Shown: piece by piece, positions 34,349-42,302 of the stretch | How positions within the stretch are numbered: the stretch's first letter is position 1 | How the letters are laid out: the number at the start of each line of letters is the position of its first letter | NCBI RefSeq assembly: GCF_014207985.1 | Contig: NZ_JACHMI010000001.1 | Span: 2,091,001-2,155,000 of the forward strand | Reading direction: 5' to 3' | Length of the DNA: 64,000 nt | DNA from: Nonomuraea rubra | Lineage (GTDB): Bacteria > Actinomycetota > Actinomycetes > Streptosporangiales > Streptosporangiaceae | Position numbers and translations under genes: made by a program | Notes under the pieces: model-generated | Databases searched by the model: none | Told to the model about the DNA's origin: nothing | What the model saw: only the letters and a program-made list of their open reading frames with translations

Positions 34349-35824
34349 CTATGCGAGCTGGGAGGCGGCGGTCGCGTACGTCTTGAGGTTCTGGAACTCG
34401 GTGATGGCCGCGAGGCCGCACAGGAGGCCGTACCCGCTCTGCTTGAAGCCACCCTGCTCGAAGTGCTCGGAGAGCACGCCCCAGGTGTTGAACCAGACTC
34501 CACCGAAGCGGAGCTCGCGTCCTACCCTGCGGGCCCGGAGGTCGCTACGGGTGAACACGGACGCGGCCAGGCCGAACTGGGTGGCGTTCGCGCGGTGGAT
34601 CGCGTCCGCCTCGTCGTCGAAGACCTCGAACGTCTGGACCGGACCGAACACCTCCTGCTGCACCAAGGGCACATCGAGCTGTTCCACCTCGACCAGCGAC
34701 GGGCGGTAGAACGCGCCGCCGGCCAGCTCGGGATCGGTCACGGGCCCGCCCCTGACGAGGACCTTGGCGTACGAGGCGGCCTCCTCGACGACGTGGTCGA
34801 CCCTGGCGACGCCGGCCTTGTCGATCAGCGGCCCCAGCTGGCTGGAAGGATCTTCCGCGGGCCCCACCTTGACGGCCTCCAGCGCGGCGGCCAGCCGGGC
34901 CCGCAGCTCATCGGCGATGCCGCGCTGGGCGAGCACCCGCGAGCCGGTGCAGCAGTACTGCCCGTTCATCAGGATGCAGCTCGTCACCAGCTGCGGGACC
35001 ACGACGTCCAGGTCGGCGTCGTCGAAGACGATCATCGGGGTCTTGCCGCCCAGTTCGAGGTTGACGCGCTTGAGCGTCCGGGCGGCCGCGGCGGCGATGG
35101 CGCGTCCGACGTGCGTGCTGCCGGTGTAGCTGAGCACGTCGACGTCCGGTGACTCGACGAGGAACGGTGCCACCTCGTTGCCTGCCTCGGTGAGGACGTT
35201 GACGACGCCCGCGGGGAGGGACTTCGTGGCGGCGACGGCTTCGGCGAAGAGCGCGTTGGTCAGCCCGGTCTGCCCGGGCATCTTCACCACCGTCGTGCAG
35301 CCGGCGCCGAGCGCCGGCCCGAGGGCGCGGACCAGCAGGATCACCGGGGAGTTCCACGGCGCGATGATGCCGGCGACCCCCATCGCCTCGGGGGTCGAGT
35401 GGAAGTAGGCGCCCGGCTCGGGCTCGCCGGCCCGGCCCGCGATCTGGGTCAGCGCGGAGGCGGCGCTGTAACGCAGCCAGTCGACGGAGAGCGCCACCTC
35501 CCAGGTCGTCTGCTGGAGCAGCTTGCCGTTCTCCCGGGCCAGAGTACGGCCCAGGTCAGGGACGCGTTCGGCGAGCCGGTCGGCCAGCTCGTCGAGTGCC
35601 CTGGCCCGCAGCGACGCGTGGCGGGACCAGCCGGTGGTGTCGAACGCGGCGCCTGCGGAGGCGACCGCGGCCTGTGCCTCGGGCCGGCCCGCTGAGACGT
35701 AGGTGCCGACGACGTCGCCGGTCGAGGGGTTGATGGACTCGTGTACGGAGCCGGCGTCACTCCACCGCCCGTTGATCAGGTTGCGGGCGGCGGTGGAGCG
35801 GATGCCGGTGGTGGTGGGCGCCAT
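34349..35824 (-). CDS. NAD(P)-dependent aldehyde dehydrogenase
   Basis: The ATG at 35824 with GGAAGGA close upstream gives 491 aa, the normal family length. Signatures are 'GIIAPWNSP' (cofactor), 'YTGSTHVGRAI', the general base Glu258 in 'NLELGGKTP', and the nucleophile Cys291 in 'MNGQYCCTGSRVL', followed by the second half 'EVFGPVQTFEVFDDEADAI'. It oxidises an aldehyde to the acid; the substrate is not apparent. The gene is divergent from the small gene at 36033. Confidence 0.93.
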   Translation of the reverse strand: MAPTTTGIRSTAARNLINGRWSDAGSVHESINPSTGDVVGTYVSAGRPEAQAAVASAGAAFDTTGWSRHASLRARALDELADRLAERVPDLGRTLARENGKLLQQTTWEVALSVDWLRYSAASALTQIAGRAGEPEPGAYFHSTPEAMGVAGIIAPWNSPVILLVRALGPALGAGCTTVVKMPGQTGLTNALFAEAVAATKSLPAGVVNVLTEAGNEVAPFLVESPDVDVLSYTGSTHVGRAIAAAAARTLKRVNLELGGKTPMIVFDDADLDVVVPQLVTSCILMNGQYCCTGSRVLAQRGIADELRARLAAALEAVKVGPAEDPSSQLGPLIDKAGVARVDHVVEEAASYAKVLVRGGPVTDPELAGGAFYRPSLVEVEQLDVPLVQQEVFGPVQTFEVFDDEADAIHRANATQFGLAASVFTRSDLRARRVGRELRFGGVWFNTWGVLSEHFEQGGFKQSGYGLLCGLAAITEFQNLKTYATAASQLA

Positions 35825-36032
35825 GGTCGTCCTTCCGGTGAAGACTGAGCGGCTCTGCCTGGCGCGTCCACCGTCGATCGGCGCAGGGCGGCCGGTGACG
35901 GCGGGACTCGCGGTATCACTCTGTCCGCGGGCAGGTGCTGCCTGCATCGGCGACGATCGCCTAGAAGAAGCTCCGGCGGGAATCGCCTAGTCTCGGTCCG
36001 AACCTGGCGATCGGGGGGAAGGCAGGACGACC

Positions 36033-36476
36033 ATGCGCGACGAGACCCTGCTCGGCCTGTGGGACAGCGGTCCCTACGACTACGGCGTCATGGAGACGAG
36101 CTGGATGGCGTTCCTGCCGGACGGCCGGGGCTGGAGCGCATGGGCGACCTTCGGCGGCGAAATGGACGTGGGCCGCTTCCGCTGGCACTGCCCCGAGCCC
36201 GCGGTTCTGCGGCTCCGCTACGAGTGCCACCTCGCGGGAGACTGGGCGGATTCGGACGACGACTTCCGGTTCGACGCGATCACCAGCCGACGGCCGGGGG
36301 GCGACGTGGTGACCACCACGTACACCATCGGACCGGACGAAACCCTGATCAGCGAGGGGCCGATCACCGCTCTCCACCTGGGTGACCACGTGAACTCTTG
36401 CACGACCTACGGCCTACGCCGGCGCGAGCTGAAGATCGAGGACGATCCCGCCCACGACCTCGTGCCATGGCACTGA
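36033..36476 (+). CDS. Conserved-looking hypothetical protein (147 aa)
   Basis: ATG 36033 has GGAAGG upstream. The product is soluble, rich in Trp, Asp and Gly, with alternating hydrophobic strands ('MAFLPDGRGWSAWATFGGEM', 'RFRWHCPEPAVLRLRYECHL', 'GGDVVTTTYTIGPDETLI'). This suggests a small beta-barrel (lipocalin-like shape), but I recognise no family. It has no signal peptide or membrane segment. Confidence 0.7.
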   Translation: MRDETLLGLWDSGPYDYGVMETSWMAFLPDGRGWSAWATFGGEMDVGRFRWHCPEPAVLRLRYECHLAGDWADSDDDFRFDAITSRRPGGDVVTTTYTIGPDETLISEGPITALHLGDHVNSCTTYGLRRRELKIEDDPAHDLVPWH

Positions 36477-36573
36477 CAAGGATGCGGCACTGACGGGGAG
36501 GCGAGCGCGGGCGTGACGGGCCGGGCGATGGCTACGCTTTCCGCAGCCGTTGCCGGACATGGAAGGTCGTACC

Positions 36574-37458
36574 GTGCGCATCGCACTCGCCGGGCTCGCC
36601 ACCAGCCACCCCTACACCGACGCCCGCACCCTGTCCCGCCATGCCGAGCTCGTGGTGTGGGAGCAGGATCCCGAGCGGCTCGGCAGGTTCACCGCCGAGC
36701 ACCCGCGCGCGAAGGTGGCGGGCAGCCTGGCGGAGGTGCTGGCGGGCCCGCTCGACGGGGTGGTGCTGACCGTGCCCAACCCGCAGGTCCCGGCGGCGCT
36801 GGCCGAGGTGCTGGAAACGGGGCTGCCCTGCTTCGTGAACAAGCCCGCCGCCGCCAGCCGGGCGCAACTGGAGCAGCTCGACCGGCTGCCGATCCACGAC
36901 CGGGTGCTGTCCGGCTCGGTGCTGCGGTTCGCCCCCGCGTTCGCGGGCGCGCGGGTCGATCGTGACGAGGTGCTGGCGGTGCGGGCGACCGTACGGCACG
37001 ACGTGGGCATGTGGGCGACCGGTTACAACGCCTGGCAGGACACGCCGGGTGAGGGCGGCGGCACGATGGTCACCATGGGAATCCACGGGGTGGAGCTGCT
37101 GGTGGCGCTGCTCGGGCCCGAGGTCAGGCTGGTGGGCGCCGCGGGGGCGAGGCGGCACTACGCGACGCTCCGCTCGGAGGACACCGGGGTGATGGCGCTG
37201 CGCTGGGACGATGGCATCACCGGCACCGTCGAAGTCCTCGGCGTGTCCGAGTCGGAGTCCTACAGCGTCACGCTGCACACGCGCGACGGCAGCGAGACGA
37301 TCGTGATCGAGGGCGGGGACGACGTGGTCCGCGGGCTCGGGTACGAGGGGACGATCGAGGCGTTCCTCGCGATGGTGAACGGCGCGCCCAGCCCCGTGCC
37401 GTGGGCGGAGACCAGGGCCGTTCTCGACGTGCTGGTCCGCGCGCGCGAGGACTTCTGA
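36574..37458 (+). CDS. Gfo/Idh/MocA-family oxidoreductase
   Basis: The GTG at 36574 has GGAAGG seven bases upstream and opens directly into the Rossmann fold ('VRIALAGLATSHPYTDARTL'). The 'LPCFVNKPAAASRAQLEQL' block carries the family's conserved catalytic Lys (EKP-like, here NKP). The C-terminal part has 'GGGTMVTMGIHGVELLVALL', the substrate-side helix with the conserved His. Length 294 aa is slightly short for the family. Members oxidise or reduce a hydroxyl of sugars, inositols or their derivatives with NAD(P). It opens a catabolic-looking gene block that runs to 54.4 kb. Confidence 0.88.
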   Translation: MRIALAGLATSHPYTDARTLSRHAELVVWEQDPERLGRFTAEHPRAKVAGSLAEVLAGPLDGVVLTVPNPQVPAALAEVLETGLPCFVNKPAAASRAQLEQLDRLPIHDRVLSGSVLRFAPAFAGARVDRDEVLAVRATVRHDVGMWATGYNAWQDTPGEGGGTMVTMGIHGVELLVALLGPEVRLVGAAGARRHYATLRSEDTGVMALRWDDGITGTVEVLGVSESESYSVTLHTRDGSETIVIEGGDDVVRGLGYEGTIEAFLAMVNGAPSPVPWAETRAVLDVLVRAREDF

Positions 37459-37464
37459 ACGCCT

Positions 37465-37508
37465 GAGGCCGGGGAGGGGTGCCCGGCGTTCACCCAGGCC
37501 CCGGCCTC
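37465..37508 (+). terminator. Stem-loop after the Gfo/Idh gene
   Basis: GAGGCCGGGG (37465-37474) pairs perfectly with CCCCGGCCTC (37499-37508) across a 24-nt loop, seven bases after the stop codon. It separates the Gfo/Idh gene from the operator-controlled promoter that follows. Confidence 0.6.
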
Positions 37509-37516
37509 CCCTGCCG

Positions 37517-37546
37517 TTGACAGCCGGAGCTTCGCCCAGTTACGGT
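37517..37546 (+). promoter_or_regulatory. Sigma70-like promoter overlapped by operator 1
   Basis: TTGACA (37517-37522) and TACGGT (37541-37546) are separated by 18 bp. The -10 box lies inside the palindrome at 37540-37557, so a bound regulator would block the promoter. Confidence 0.6.
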
Positions 37547-37557
37547 CTGGACCGTAA
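37540..37557. promoter_or_regulatory. Operator palindrome 1: TTACGGTCTGGACCGTAA
   Basis: Perfect 8-bp inverted repeat TTACGGTC/GACCGTAA around a TG centre, 21 bp before GTG 37579. Best copy of a motif found five times in this block. Confidence 0.8.
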
Positions 37558-37578
37558 ATCGAGGACGGAGGAGACCGC

Positions 37579-38589
37579 GTGCGCACGACAGCGGAACTCG
37601 AGGAGCGGCTCGCGCGGCCGAGCCCCGGGCTCGTCGACGATCTGGGCAGGCTCGACGGCGACATCATGATCCTGGGCGCAGGCGGCAAGCTCGGCCCGAG
37701 CCTCGTACGGCTGGCGCTGAAGGCCACCGGCGGAGACAGGCGGATCATCGCGGTGTCCCGCTTCTCCGAGCCGGGCCTGGCCCAGGCGCTCCAGGAGGAG
37801 GGCGCCACGGTGGTCGCGGCCGACGTCGCCGACGAGCGGGCCCTGCGCGAGCTGCCGGACGCGCCGAACGTGGTGTTCCTGGTCGGGGCCAAGTTCGGCA
37901 CGAGCAGCGGCCAGGAGCACGCCGCCTGGTTCACCAACACCTACCTGCCGGGCCGGGTCGCCGACCGGTTCGCGGGCAGCAGGATCGCCGCGCTGTCCAC
38001 CGGGAACGTCTATCCCCTCGTCCCCGTCACCAGCGGCGGCAGCACCGAGGGCTCGCCCACCGGGCCCGTGGGCGACTACGCGATGAGCTGCCTCGGCCGC
38101 GAACGCGTGCTGACGTACTTCGCCGCGAAGAACGGCACCCCCGTGGCGCTGCTGCGCCTCAACTACGCGGTCGAGCTGCGCTACGGCGTGCTGGTCGACC
38201 TCGCCCAGAAGGTGCTCGCCGGGGAGCCCGTCGACCTGACGACGGGCCAGGTGAACGTGGTCTGGCAGGGCTACGCCAACGAGGTGGCGCTGCGGTCGCT
38301 GCTGCTCGCCGGCGTGCCTCCGTACGTGCTCAACGTCACCGGCCCCGAGCTGATCTCGGTGCGGCAGGCGGCGGTGGCGCTCGGTGAGGCGCTCGGCAAG
38401 GAGCCGGTGTTCACCGGCGAGGAGGCGCCGACGGCGCTGCTGTCGAACGCCTCCCGCTGCCACCGCCTGTTCGGCTATCCGGAGCTGACGCCCGCCGAGC
38501 TGATCGAGCACACGGCGCGCTGGGTCGCCGACGGCGGGCCGCTGCTGGGCAAGCCCACCAAGTTCGAACGCCGCGACGGGCGTTTCTGA
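37579..38589 (+). CDS. NAD-dependent epimerase/dehydratase-like protein
   Basis: GTG 37579 follows GGAGGAG. The 336-aa product has a Rossmann start 'IMILGAGGKLGPSLVRLALK', then 'VVAADVADERAL', 'VFLVGAKFGTSSGQEHAAWF', 'STGNVYPL' and the C-terminal 'LNVTGPELISVRQAAVALGE'. This is the extended short-chain dehydrogenase family. The usual YxxxK is modified: the equivalent 'GDYAMSCLGRERVL' keeps Tyr but lacks Lys at the normal spacing, so the chemistry may differ from a classical epimerase. It is the first gene after operator 1, probably co-transcribed with the aldolase-like gene that follows after 97 bp. Confidence 0.85.
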   Translation: MRTTAELEERLARPSPGLVDDLGRLDGDIMILGAGGKLGPSLVRLALKATGGDRRIIAVSRFSEPGLAQALQEEGATVVAADVADERALRELPDAPNVVFLVGAKFGTSSGQEHAAWFTNTYLPGRVADRFAGSRIAALSTGNVYPLVPVTSGGSTEGSPTGPVGDYAMSCLGRERVLTYFAAKNGTPVALLRLNYAVELRYGVLVDLAQKVLAGEPVDLTTGQVNVVWQGYANEVALRSLLLAGVPPYVLNVTGPELISVRQAAVALGEALGKEPVFTGEEAPTALLSNASRCHRLFGYPELTPAELIEHTARWVADGGPLLGKPTKFERRDGRF

Positions 38590-38686
38590 CGCGCGTGCTC
38601 GCATCGCACGGCGGGCGGCGAGCGCACGCGCTCGCTCCGCACGGCAGGCGTGCGTGCTCACCTCACACGGAAAAGGGGGACCTCAC

Positions 38687-39757
38687 GTGCTCGGCACGGC
38701 TTCAGGGGCGCAGGCTCCACAGGCACAGGAGTCCGTACGCGACCTGTTCAGGCGCGGTCTGGTGATCCCGGCGCATCCGCTGGCCCTGACCGAGGACAGG
38801 AGGCTGGACGAGCGCCGCCAGCGCGCGCTGACGCGCTACTACGTCGAGGCGGGCGCGGGCGGGCTGGCGGTGGGCGTGCACACCACGCAGTTCGCCATCC
38901 ACGGCACCGGCCTGCTCGCGCCCGTGCTCGAACTGGCCGCGGGAACGGCGAAGGAGTTCGAGCGCGAGGTGGTGCTGGTCGCCGGCGTGACCGGGCCCAC
39001 CGGCCAGGCGGTGGCCGAGGCGGAGCTGGCCCGGTCGCTCGGTTACCACATGGTGCTGCTGAGCCCGTACCGGGAGCTCGACGAGGACGGGCTGATCGCG
39101 CGGGCCAGGGCCGTGGGCGAGGTGCTGCCCGTGATCGGCTTCTATCTGCAGCCCGCGGTCGGCGGGCGGCCCCTGTCGCGCGACTTCTGGACGCGGCTGG
39201 CGGGCATCGAGTCGGTGGTGGGCGTCAAGGTCGCGCCCTTCGACCGGTACCGCACCCTCGACGTGCTGCACGGCGTCGTACGGGCGGGGCGGGCCGGGGA
39301 GGTGGCGCTCTACACGGGCAACGACGATCACATCCTCGCCGATCTCATCACCTCCCACCGGGTGGTCGTGGACGGGCGGCAGGTGGAGGTCGAGTTCGTG
39401 GGTGGCCTGCTCGGGCAGTGGGCCGTCTGGGTGCGGCGGGCGGTGGAACTGCTGGAGGAGGCCACGCTGGCGCGGTCGGGCGACGACGCCGCGGTGCGCC
39501 GGCTGCTCGGGCTGGACGGTCACCTCACCGACGCCAACGCGGCCATCTTCGACTCGGCGAACGGCTTCCACGGGTGCATCCCGGGCATCCACGAGGTGCT
39601 GCGCCGCCAGGGGCTGCTGGCCGGCCGATGGTGCCTGGACCCCGGGGAGGACCTGTCGCCGGGGCAGCTCGCCGAGATCGACCGCGTCTGGGCCGCCTAC
39701 CCGTGGCTGCGCGACGACGACTTCGTCGCGCAGGGCCTGGACCGATGGCTGGCCTGA
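38687..39757 (+). CDS. DHDPS/N-acetylneuraminate-lyase-family aldolase (356 aa)
   Basis: The GTG at 38687 is preferred because GGGGGA lies about eight bases before it. The product is a TIM-barrel lyase of the dihydrodipicolinate-synthase superfamily: 'VIPAHPLALTEDRRLDERRQ' at the N-terminus, 'AGGLAVGVHTTQFAIHGTGL', Tyr in 'VIGFYLQPAVGG', and the presumed Schiff-base Lys in 'SVVGVKVAPFDRYR'. It is about 60 residues longer than the usual 295, with the extra length at the C-terminus ('FDSANGFHGCIPGIHEVLRR'). Members cleave or form carbon-carbon bonds to pyruvate or related 2-oxo acids. A second member of the same superfamily lies at 45391. Confidence 0.85.
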   Translation: MLGTASGAQAPQAQESVRDLFRRGLVIPAHPLALTEDRRLDERRQRALTRYYVEAGAGGLAVGVHTTQFAIHGTGLLAPVLELAAGTAKEFEREVVLVAGVTGPTGQAVAEAELARSLGYHMVLLSPYRELDEDGLIARARAVGEVLPVIGFYLQPAVGGRPLSRDFWTRLAGIESVVGVKVAPFDRYRTLDVLHGVVRAGRAGEVALYTGNDDHILADLITSHRVVVDGRQVEVEFVGGLLGQWAVWVRRAVELLEEATLARSGDDAAVRRLLGLDGHLTDANAAIFDSANGFHGCIPGIHEVLRRQGLLAGRWCLDPGEDLSPGQLAEIDRVWAAYPWLRDDDFVAQGLDRWLA

Positions 39758-39769
39758 GCGGAAGGCCGG

Positions 39770-40975
39770 CTACAGGGTGAGGCGATAGAGCGTGAGCGGA
39801 CGGCCGCTGGTGCCGCTGGTCAGGTTCCCCGTGCGTTCGGCCAGCCCGGCCAGCTCCAGCCGGTGCAGCATGCGGCGGGCGGTGCGCTGCTGGACGGCGA
39901 GCCGCTCGGCGATCTCGCGGGTCGTCAGCGCCTCGCCGCCGGCCGCGTCGCGGGCCTCCAGCAGCTTCTCCAGGGTCGGCACCGACAGCCCCACGCGCCG
40001 CGCGATCAGCGGCAGGTTCTGCTCGCCGGCCGGTGCGCTGATCACCGACTCCAGCACGATGTCGGTGTCGGCGCGCAGGGACAGGACGGCGGCCACGTTC
40101 CCGATGCGCCTGGCCCTGGCCAGGGCGCGGCGGGCCAGGCTCTCGGCCTCGGCGGCGCTGCGCCCGAGGCCGAAGCCCACCCGCGCAACGCTGCTGTGAC
40201 CGGCCAGCCGCGCCAGCATGGGCAGCCCGGTGAAGCCGCCCGTGGCCTCGTAGAGCGGCCCGCGGGTGGTCACCAGCAGGTGCTTGCCCCCGCGGAACCC
40301 GGCCAGGGTGCCGGCCAGCGCGCCGGCCTCGCGCAGCAGGCCCTCGTCGCCGTCCATCTCCACCAGGCCGAGCGCGATCTGGGCGTCCTCCTGGGCCTGC
40401 CCCTCGGCGGTCAGCAGGAGCTGGCGCAGCGCCGTGCGGACGGAGTGCTCGGACGGCGCCAGCCGCAGCACCTGCATCTCGTCGCGCAACGCCTCGTGCA
40501 CGGAGCTGAGGCAGGTGATCACGGGATGGTCGGGGGAGCGGCGGTGGAAGGCGATGATCTTCTTGGACGTCGTCTCCGGCCGGTAGCCGAGCGTGCGCAG
40601 GTCGCCGGTGGGCAGCCCGGCCTCGTCGAAGGTCGCGGTGACGTCGGCGGGCGAGATCGTGTCGATGGACAGGCGCGTGATGTCCTGACCCTCGTGCTGG
40701 AGGCGCACCAGGGCGCTCAGCAGCGTCGCGCCGGAGTAGTCGACGAACACGGCGGGCCGGGTGAGCACGTCGGCGCCGCGCGCCAGCATGTACGGCACGA
40801 TGCCGGTGAACAGCCAGCCCTCGACCGAGTTCGCGTGCGCCTCGACGATGGCGGGCGCCTGCGACTCGTGGTCGTAGTCGAGCCGCAGCGCGCTCACGCC
40901 GGGCTGCTCCTCGCAGGTGGCCGCGACGTCGTCGACCAGATCGTGCGGGCCGACGACTCCGATGACGAAACCCAC
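39770..40975 (-). CDS. Predicted transcriptional regulator of the catabolic block (401 aa)
   Basis: The N-terminal about 120 residues look like a periplasmic-binding or PrpR-like sensor fold ('MGFVIGVVGPHDLVDDVAAT', 'VEGWLFTGIVPYMLARGADV', 'PAVFVDYSGATLLSAL'). A middle region (about 200-300) has 'GFGLGRSAAEAESLARRALA', similar to a degenerate nucleotidyl-cyclase/GGDEF-like fold. The C-terminal about 90 residues are winged-helix DNA-binding: 'LTTREIAERLAVQQRTARRM', then 'LHRLELAGLAERTGN'. I do not recognise a named family. Its start lies 20 bp from operator 2, which also fronts the divergent aminotransferase gene. Autoregulation and control of the five operators is the simplest reading. Confidence 0.75.
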   Translation of the reverse strand: MGFVIGVVGPHDLVDDVAATCEEQPGVSALRLDYDHESQAPAIVEAHANSVEGWLFTGIVPYMLARGADVLTRPAVFVDYSGATLLSALVRLQHEGQDITRLSIDTISPADVTATFDEAGLPTGDLRTLGYRPETTSKKIIAFHRRSPDHPVITCLSSVHEALRDEMQVLRLAPSEHSVRTALRQLLLTAEGQAQEDAQIALGLVEMDGDEGLLREAGALAGTLAGFRGGKHLLVTTRGPLYEATGGFTGLPMLARLAGHSSVARVGFGLGRSAAEAESLARRALARARRIGNVAAVLSLRADTDIVLESVISAPAGEQNLPLIARRVGLSVPTLEKLLEARDAAGGEALTTREIAERLAVQQRTARRMLHRLELAGLAERTGNLTSGTSGRPLTLYRLTL

Positions 40976-40995
40976 CCGCGTCTCCTTCCCCTTCT

Positions 40996-41013
40996 TTACG
41001 GTCTAGACCGAAA
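40996..41013. promoter_or_regulatory. Operator palindrome 2: TTACGGTCTAGACCGAAA
   Basis: Inverted repeat TTACGGTC/GACCGAAA with a TA centre (7 of 8 arm positions pair). It sits in the 47-bp gap between the regulator gene and the divergent aminotransferase gene, so it could control both. Confidence 0.75.
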
Positions 41014-41022
41014 GGCTATCCG

Positions 41023-42216
41023 GTGACCCTGCACTTTCCCAACATGGCCGAACCCGCGGGCCGCACCCTCGGTGACGAGGAGGTGGCCGCGCTGGACCGC
41101 GTCATCCGCTCCGGCATGCTCAACTCCGTGTGGGGGACCGAGGCGCGGGCGCTGGAACGCGAGGTCGCGGAGCTGTACGGCTCCCGCCACGCGATCGCCT
41201 GCGCGTCCGGCACCGCGGCCCTCCACCTGTCGGTCGTGGCGGCGGCGCCGGACCCCGGTGACGAGATCATCACGACGCCGATCACGGACTTCGGGACCGT
41301 GGCCCCCATCTTGGCGCAGAACGCGGTTCCTGTCTTCGCCGACGTGGACCCGTCCGACGGCAACCTCGACCCGGACGCCGTCGCCGCGCTCATCGGGCCG
41401 CGCACCCGCGCCATCATGGCGGTGCACCTGTTCGGCGCGCCCGCCAGGGTGGAGGAGCTGCGCCGGCTGGCGGACCGGCACGGTCTCACGCTCATCGAGG
41501 ACTGCGCGCAGGCGTGGCTGGCCGAGCTGCCCGGCGGCCGGTACGCGGGCACGGCCAGCCACGTCGGCACCCTGAGCCTGCAGCAGTGGAAGCACATCAC
41601 GTGCGGGGACGGCGGGCTGACCCTCACCGACGACGACGAGCTGGCCAGGCGCATGCGGCTGTTCGCGGACAAGGGCTGGGACCGGGCGGCCGGGCGTTCG
41701 CACGAGAGCCTGGGGCTGAACTACCGGATGACCGAGCTGCAGGCCGCGGTGGCCCGCGCCCAGCTCGCGAAGCTGCCCGGCGTGGTGGAGTCCAGGCGCC
41801 GCACGGCCCGGCAGCTCATCGAGGCCCTGCGCGGGCTCGACGGGGTCCATGAGAGCGGGCGTGACGAGGGCGGCGGCGGGATCGGGCTCCCGCGCCCCGG
41901 CGGGCACGCCTGGTGGCTGTTCCCCCTCGTCCTGCCCCGCGGCGACGCCTCCGAGCTGGCCGCGCACCTGGCCGCGGCCGGAATTCCGGCACGGGCCGGT
42001 TACCTCAAGGAGCCGCTCAACCGGGCCCCGCTGTGGGACGGGCCGATCTACGGCTCCTCCCGCTACCCCCTGGAGGGCTACCGCCCGGCCCCCTGCCCCG
42101 AGGCCGAACGCCTGGTCGCCGCCACCCTGCTCATCGTCGACTGGAACGAGCACTACACGTCCGAGCACGTCAAAGCCGTGGCGGAGGCGATCGCCGGATA
42201 CCCCGGCCGGTCGTAG
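41023..42216 (+). CDS. DegT/DnrJ/EryC1/StrS-family PLP aminotransferase
   Basis: A 397-aa PLP enzyme starting at GTG 41023. Signatures are 'ACASGTAALHLSVVAAAPDP', 'ITTPITDFGTVAPILAQNAV', Asp160 in 'TLIEDCAQAW' and the internal-aldimine Lys190 in 'LSLQQWKHITCGDGG', followed by 'LGLNYRMTELQAAVARAQLA'. The family transaminates keto-sugars or keto-cyclitols, in either biosynthetic or catabolic direction. Because it lies beside an ABC importer and dehydrogenases, a role in handling an amino sugar or aminocyclitol is plausible. A second member lies at 53196. Confidence 0.9.
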   Translation: MTLHFPNMAEPAGRTLGDEEVAALDRVIRSGMLNSVWGTEARALEREVAELYGSRHAIACASGTAALHLSVVAAAPDPGDEIITTPITDFGTVAPILAQNAVPVFADVDPSDGNLDPDAVAALIGPRTRAIMAVHLFGAPARVEELRRLADRHGLTLIEDCAQAWLAELPGGRYAGTASHVGTLSLQQWKHITCGDGGLTLTDDDELARRMRLFADKGWDRAAGRSHESLGLNYRMTELQAAVARAQLAKLPGVVESRRRTARQLIEALRGLDGVHESGRDEGGGGIGLPRPGGHAWWLFPLVLPRGDASELAAHLAAAGIPARAGYLKEPLNRAPLWDGPIYGSSRYPLEGYRPAPCPEAERLVAATLLIVDWNEHYTSEHVKAVAEAIAGYPGRS

Positions 42217-42236
42217 TCACGTTCATGTATCAGGCA

Positions 42237-42265
42237 TTGACCGGACCATCCCCGGTCATTAGGTT
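42237..42265 (+). promoter_or_regulatory. Promoter of the ABC importer operon
   Basis: TTGACC (42237-42242) and TAGGTT (42260-42265) are 17 bp apart. A separate 7-bp inverted repeat (TGACCGG 42238-42244, CCGGTCA 42252-42258) overlaps the -35, and operator 3 begins at the -10 box. Confidence 0.5.
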
Positions 42266-42281
42266 TCGGTCAGGACCGGTA
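42264..42281. promoter_or_regulatory. Operator palindrome 3: TTTCGGTCAGGACCGGTA
   Basis: Inverted repeat TTTCGGTC/GACCGGTA around AG, 21 bp before ATG 42303. The inner GGTC/GACC and outer T/A positions match the other copies. Confidence 0.65.
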
Positions 42282-42302
42282 TTCAGGAAAGGAACGCCGC
42301 CG

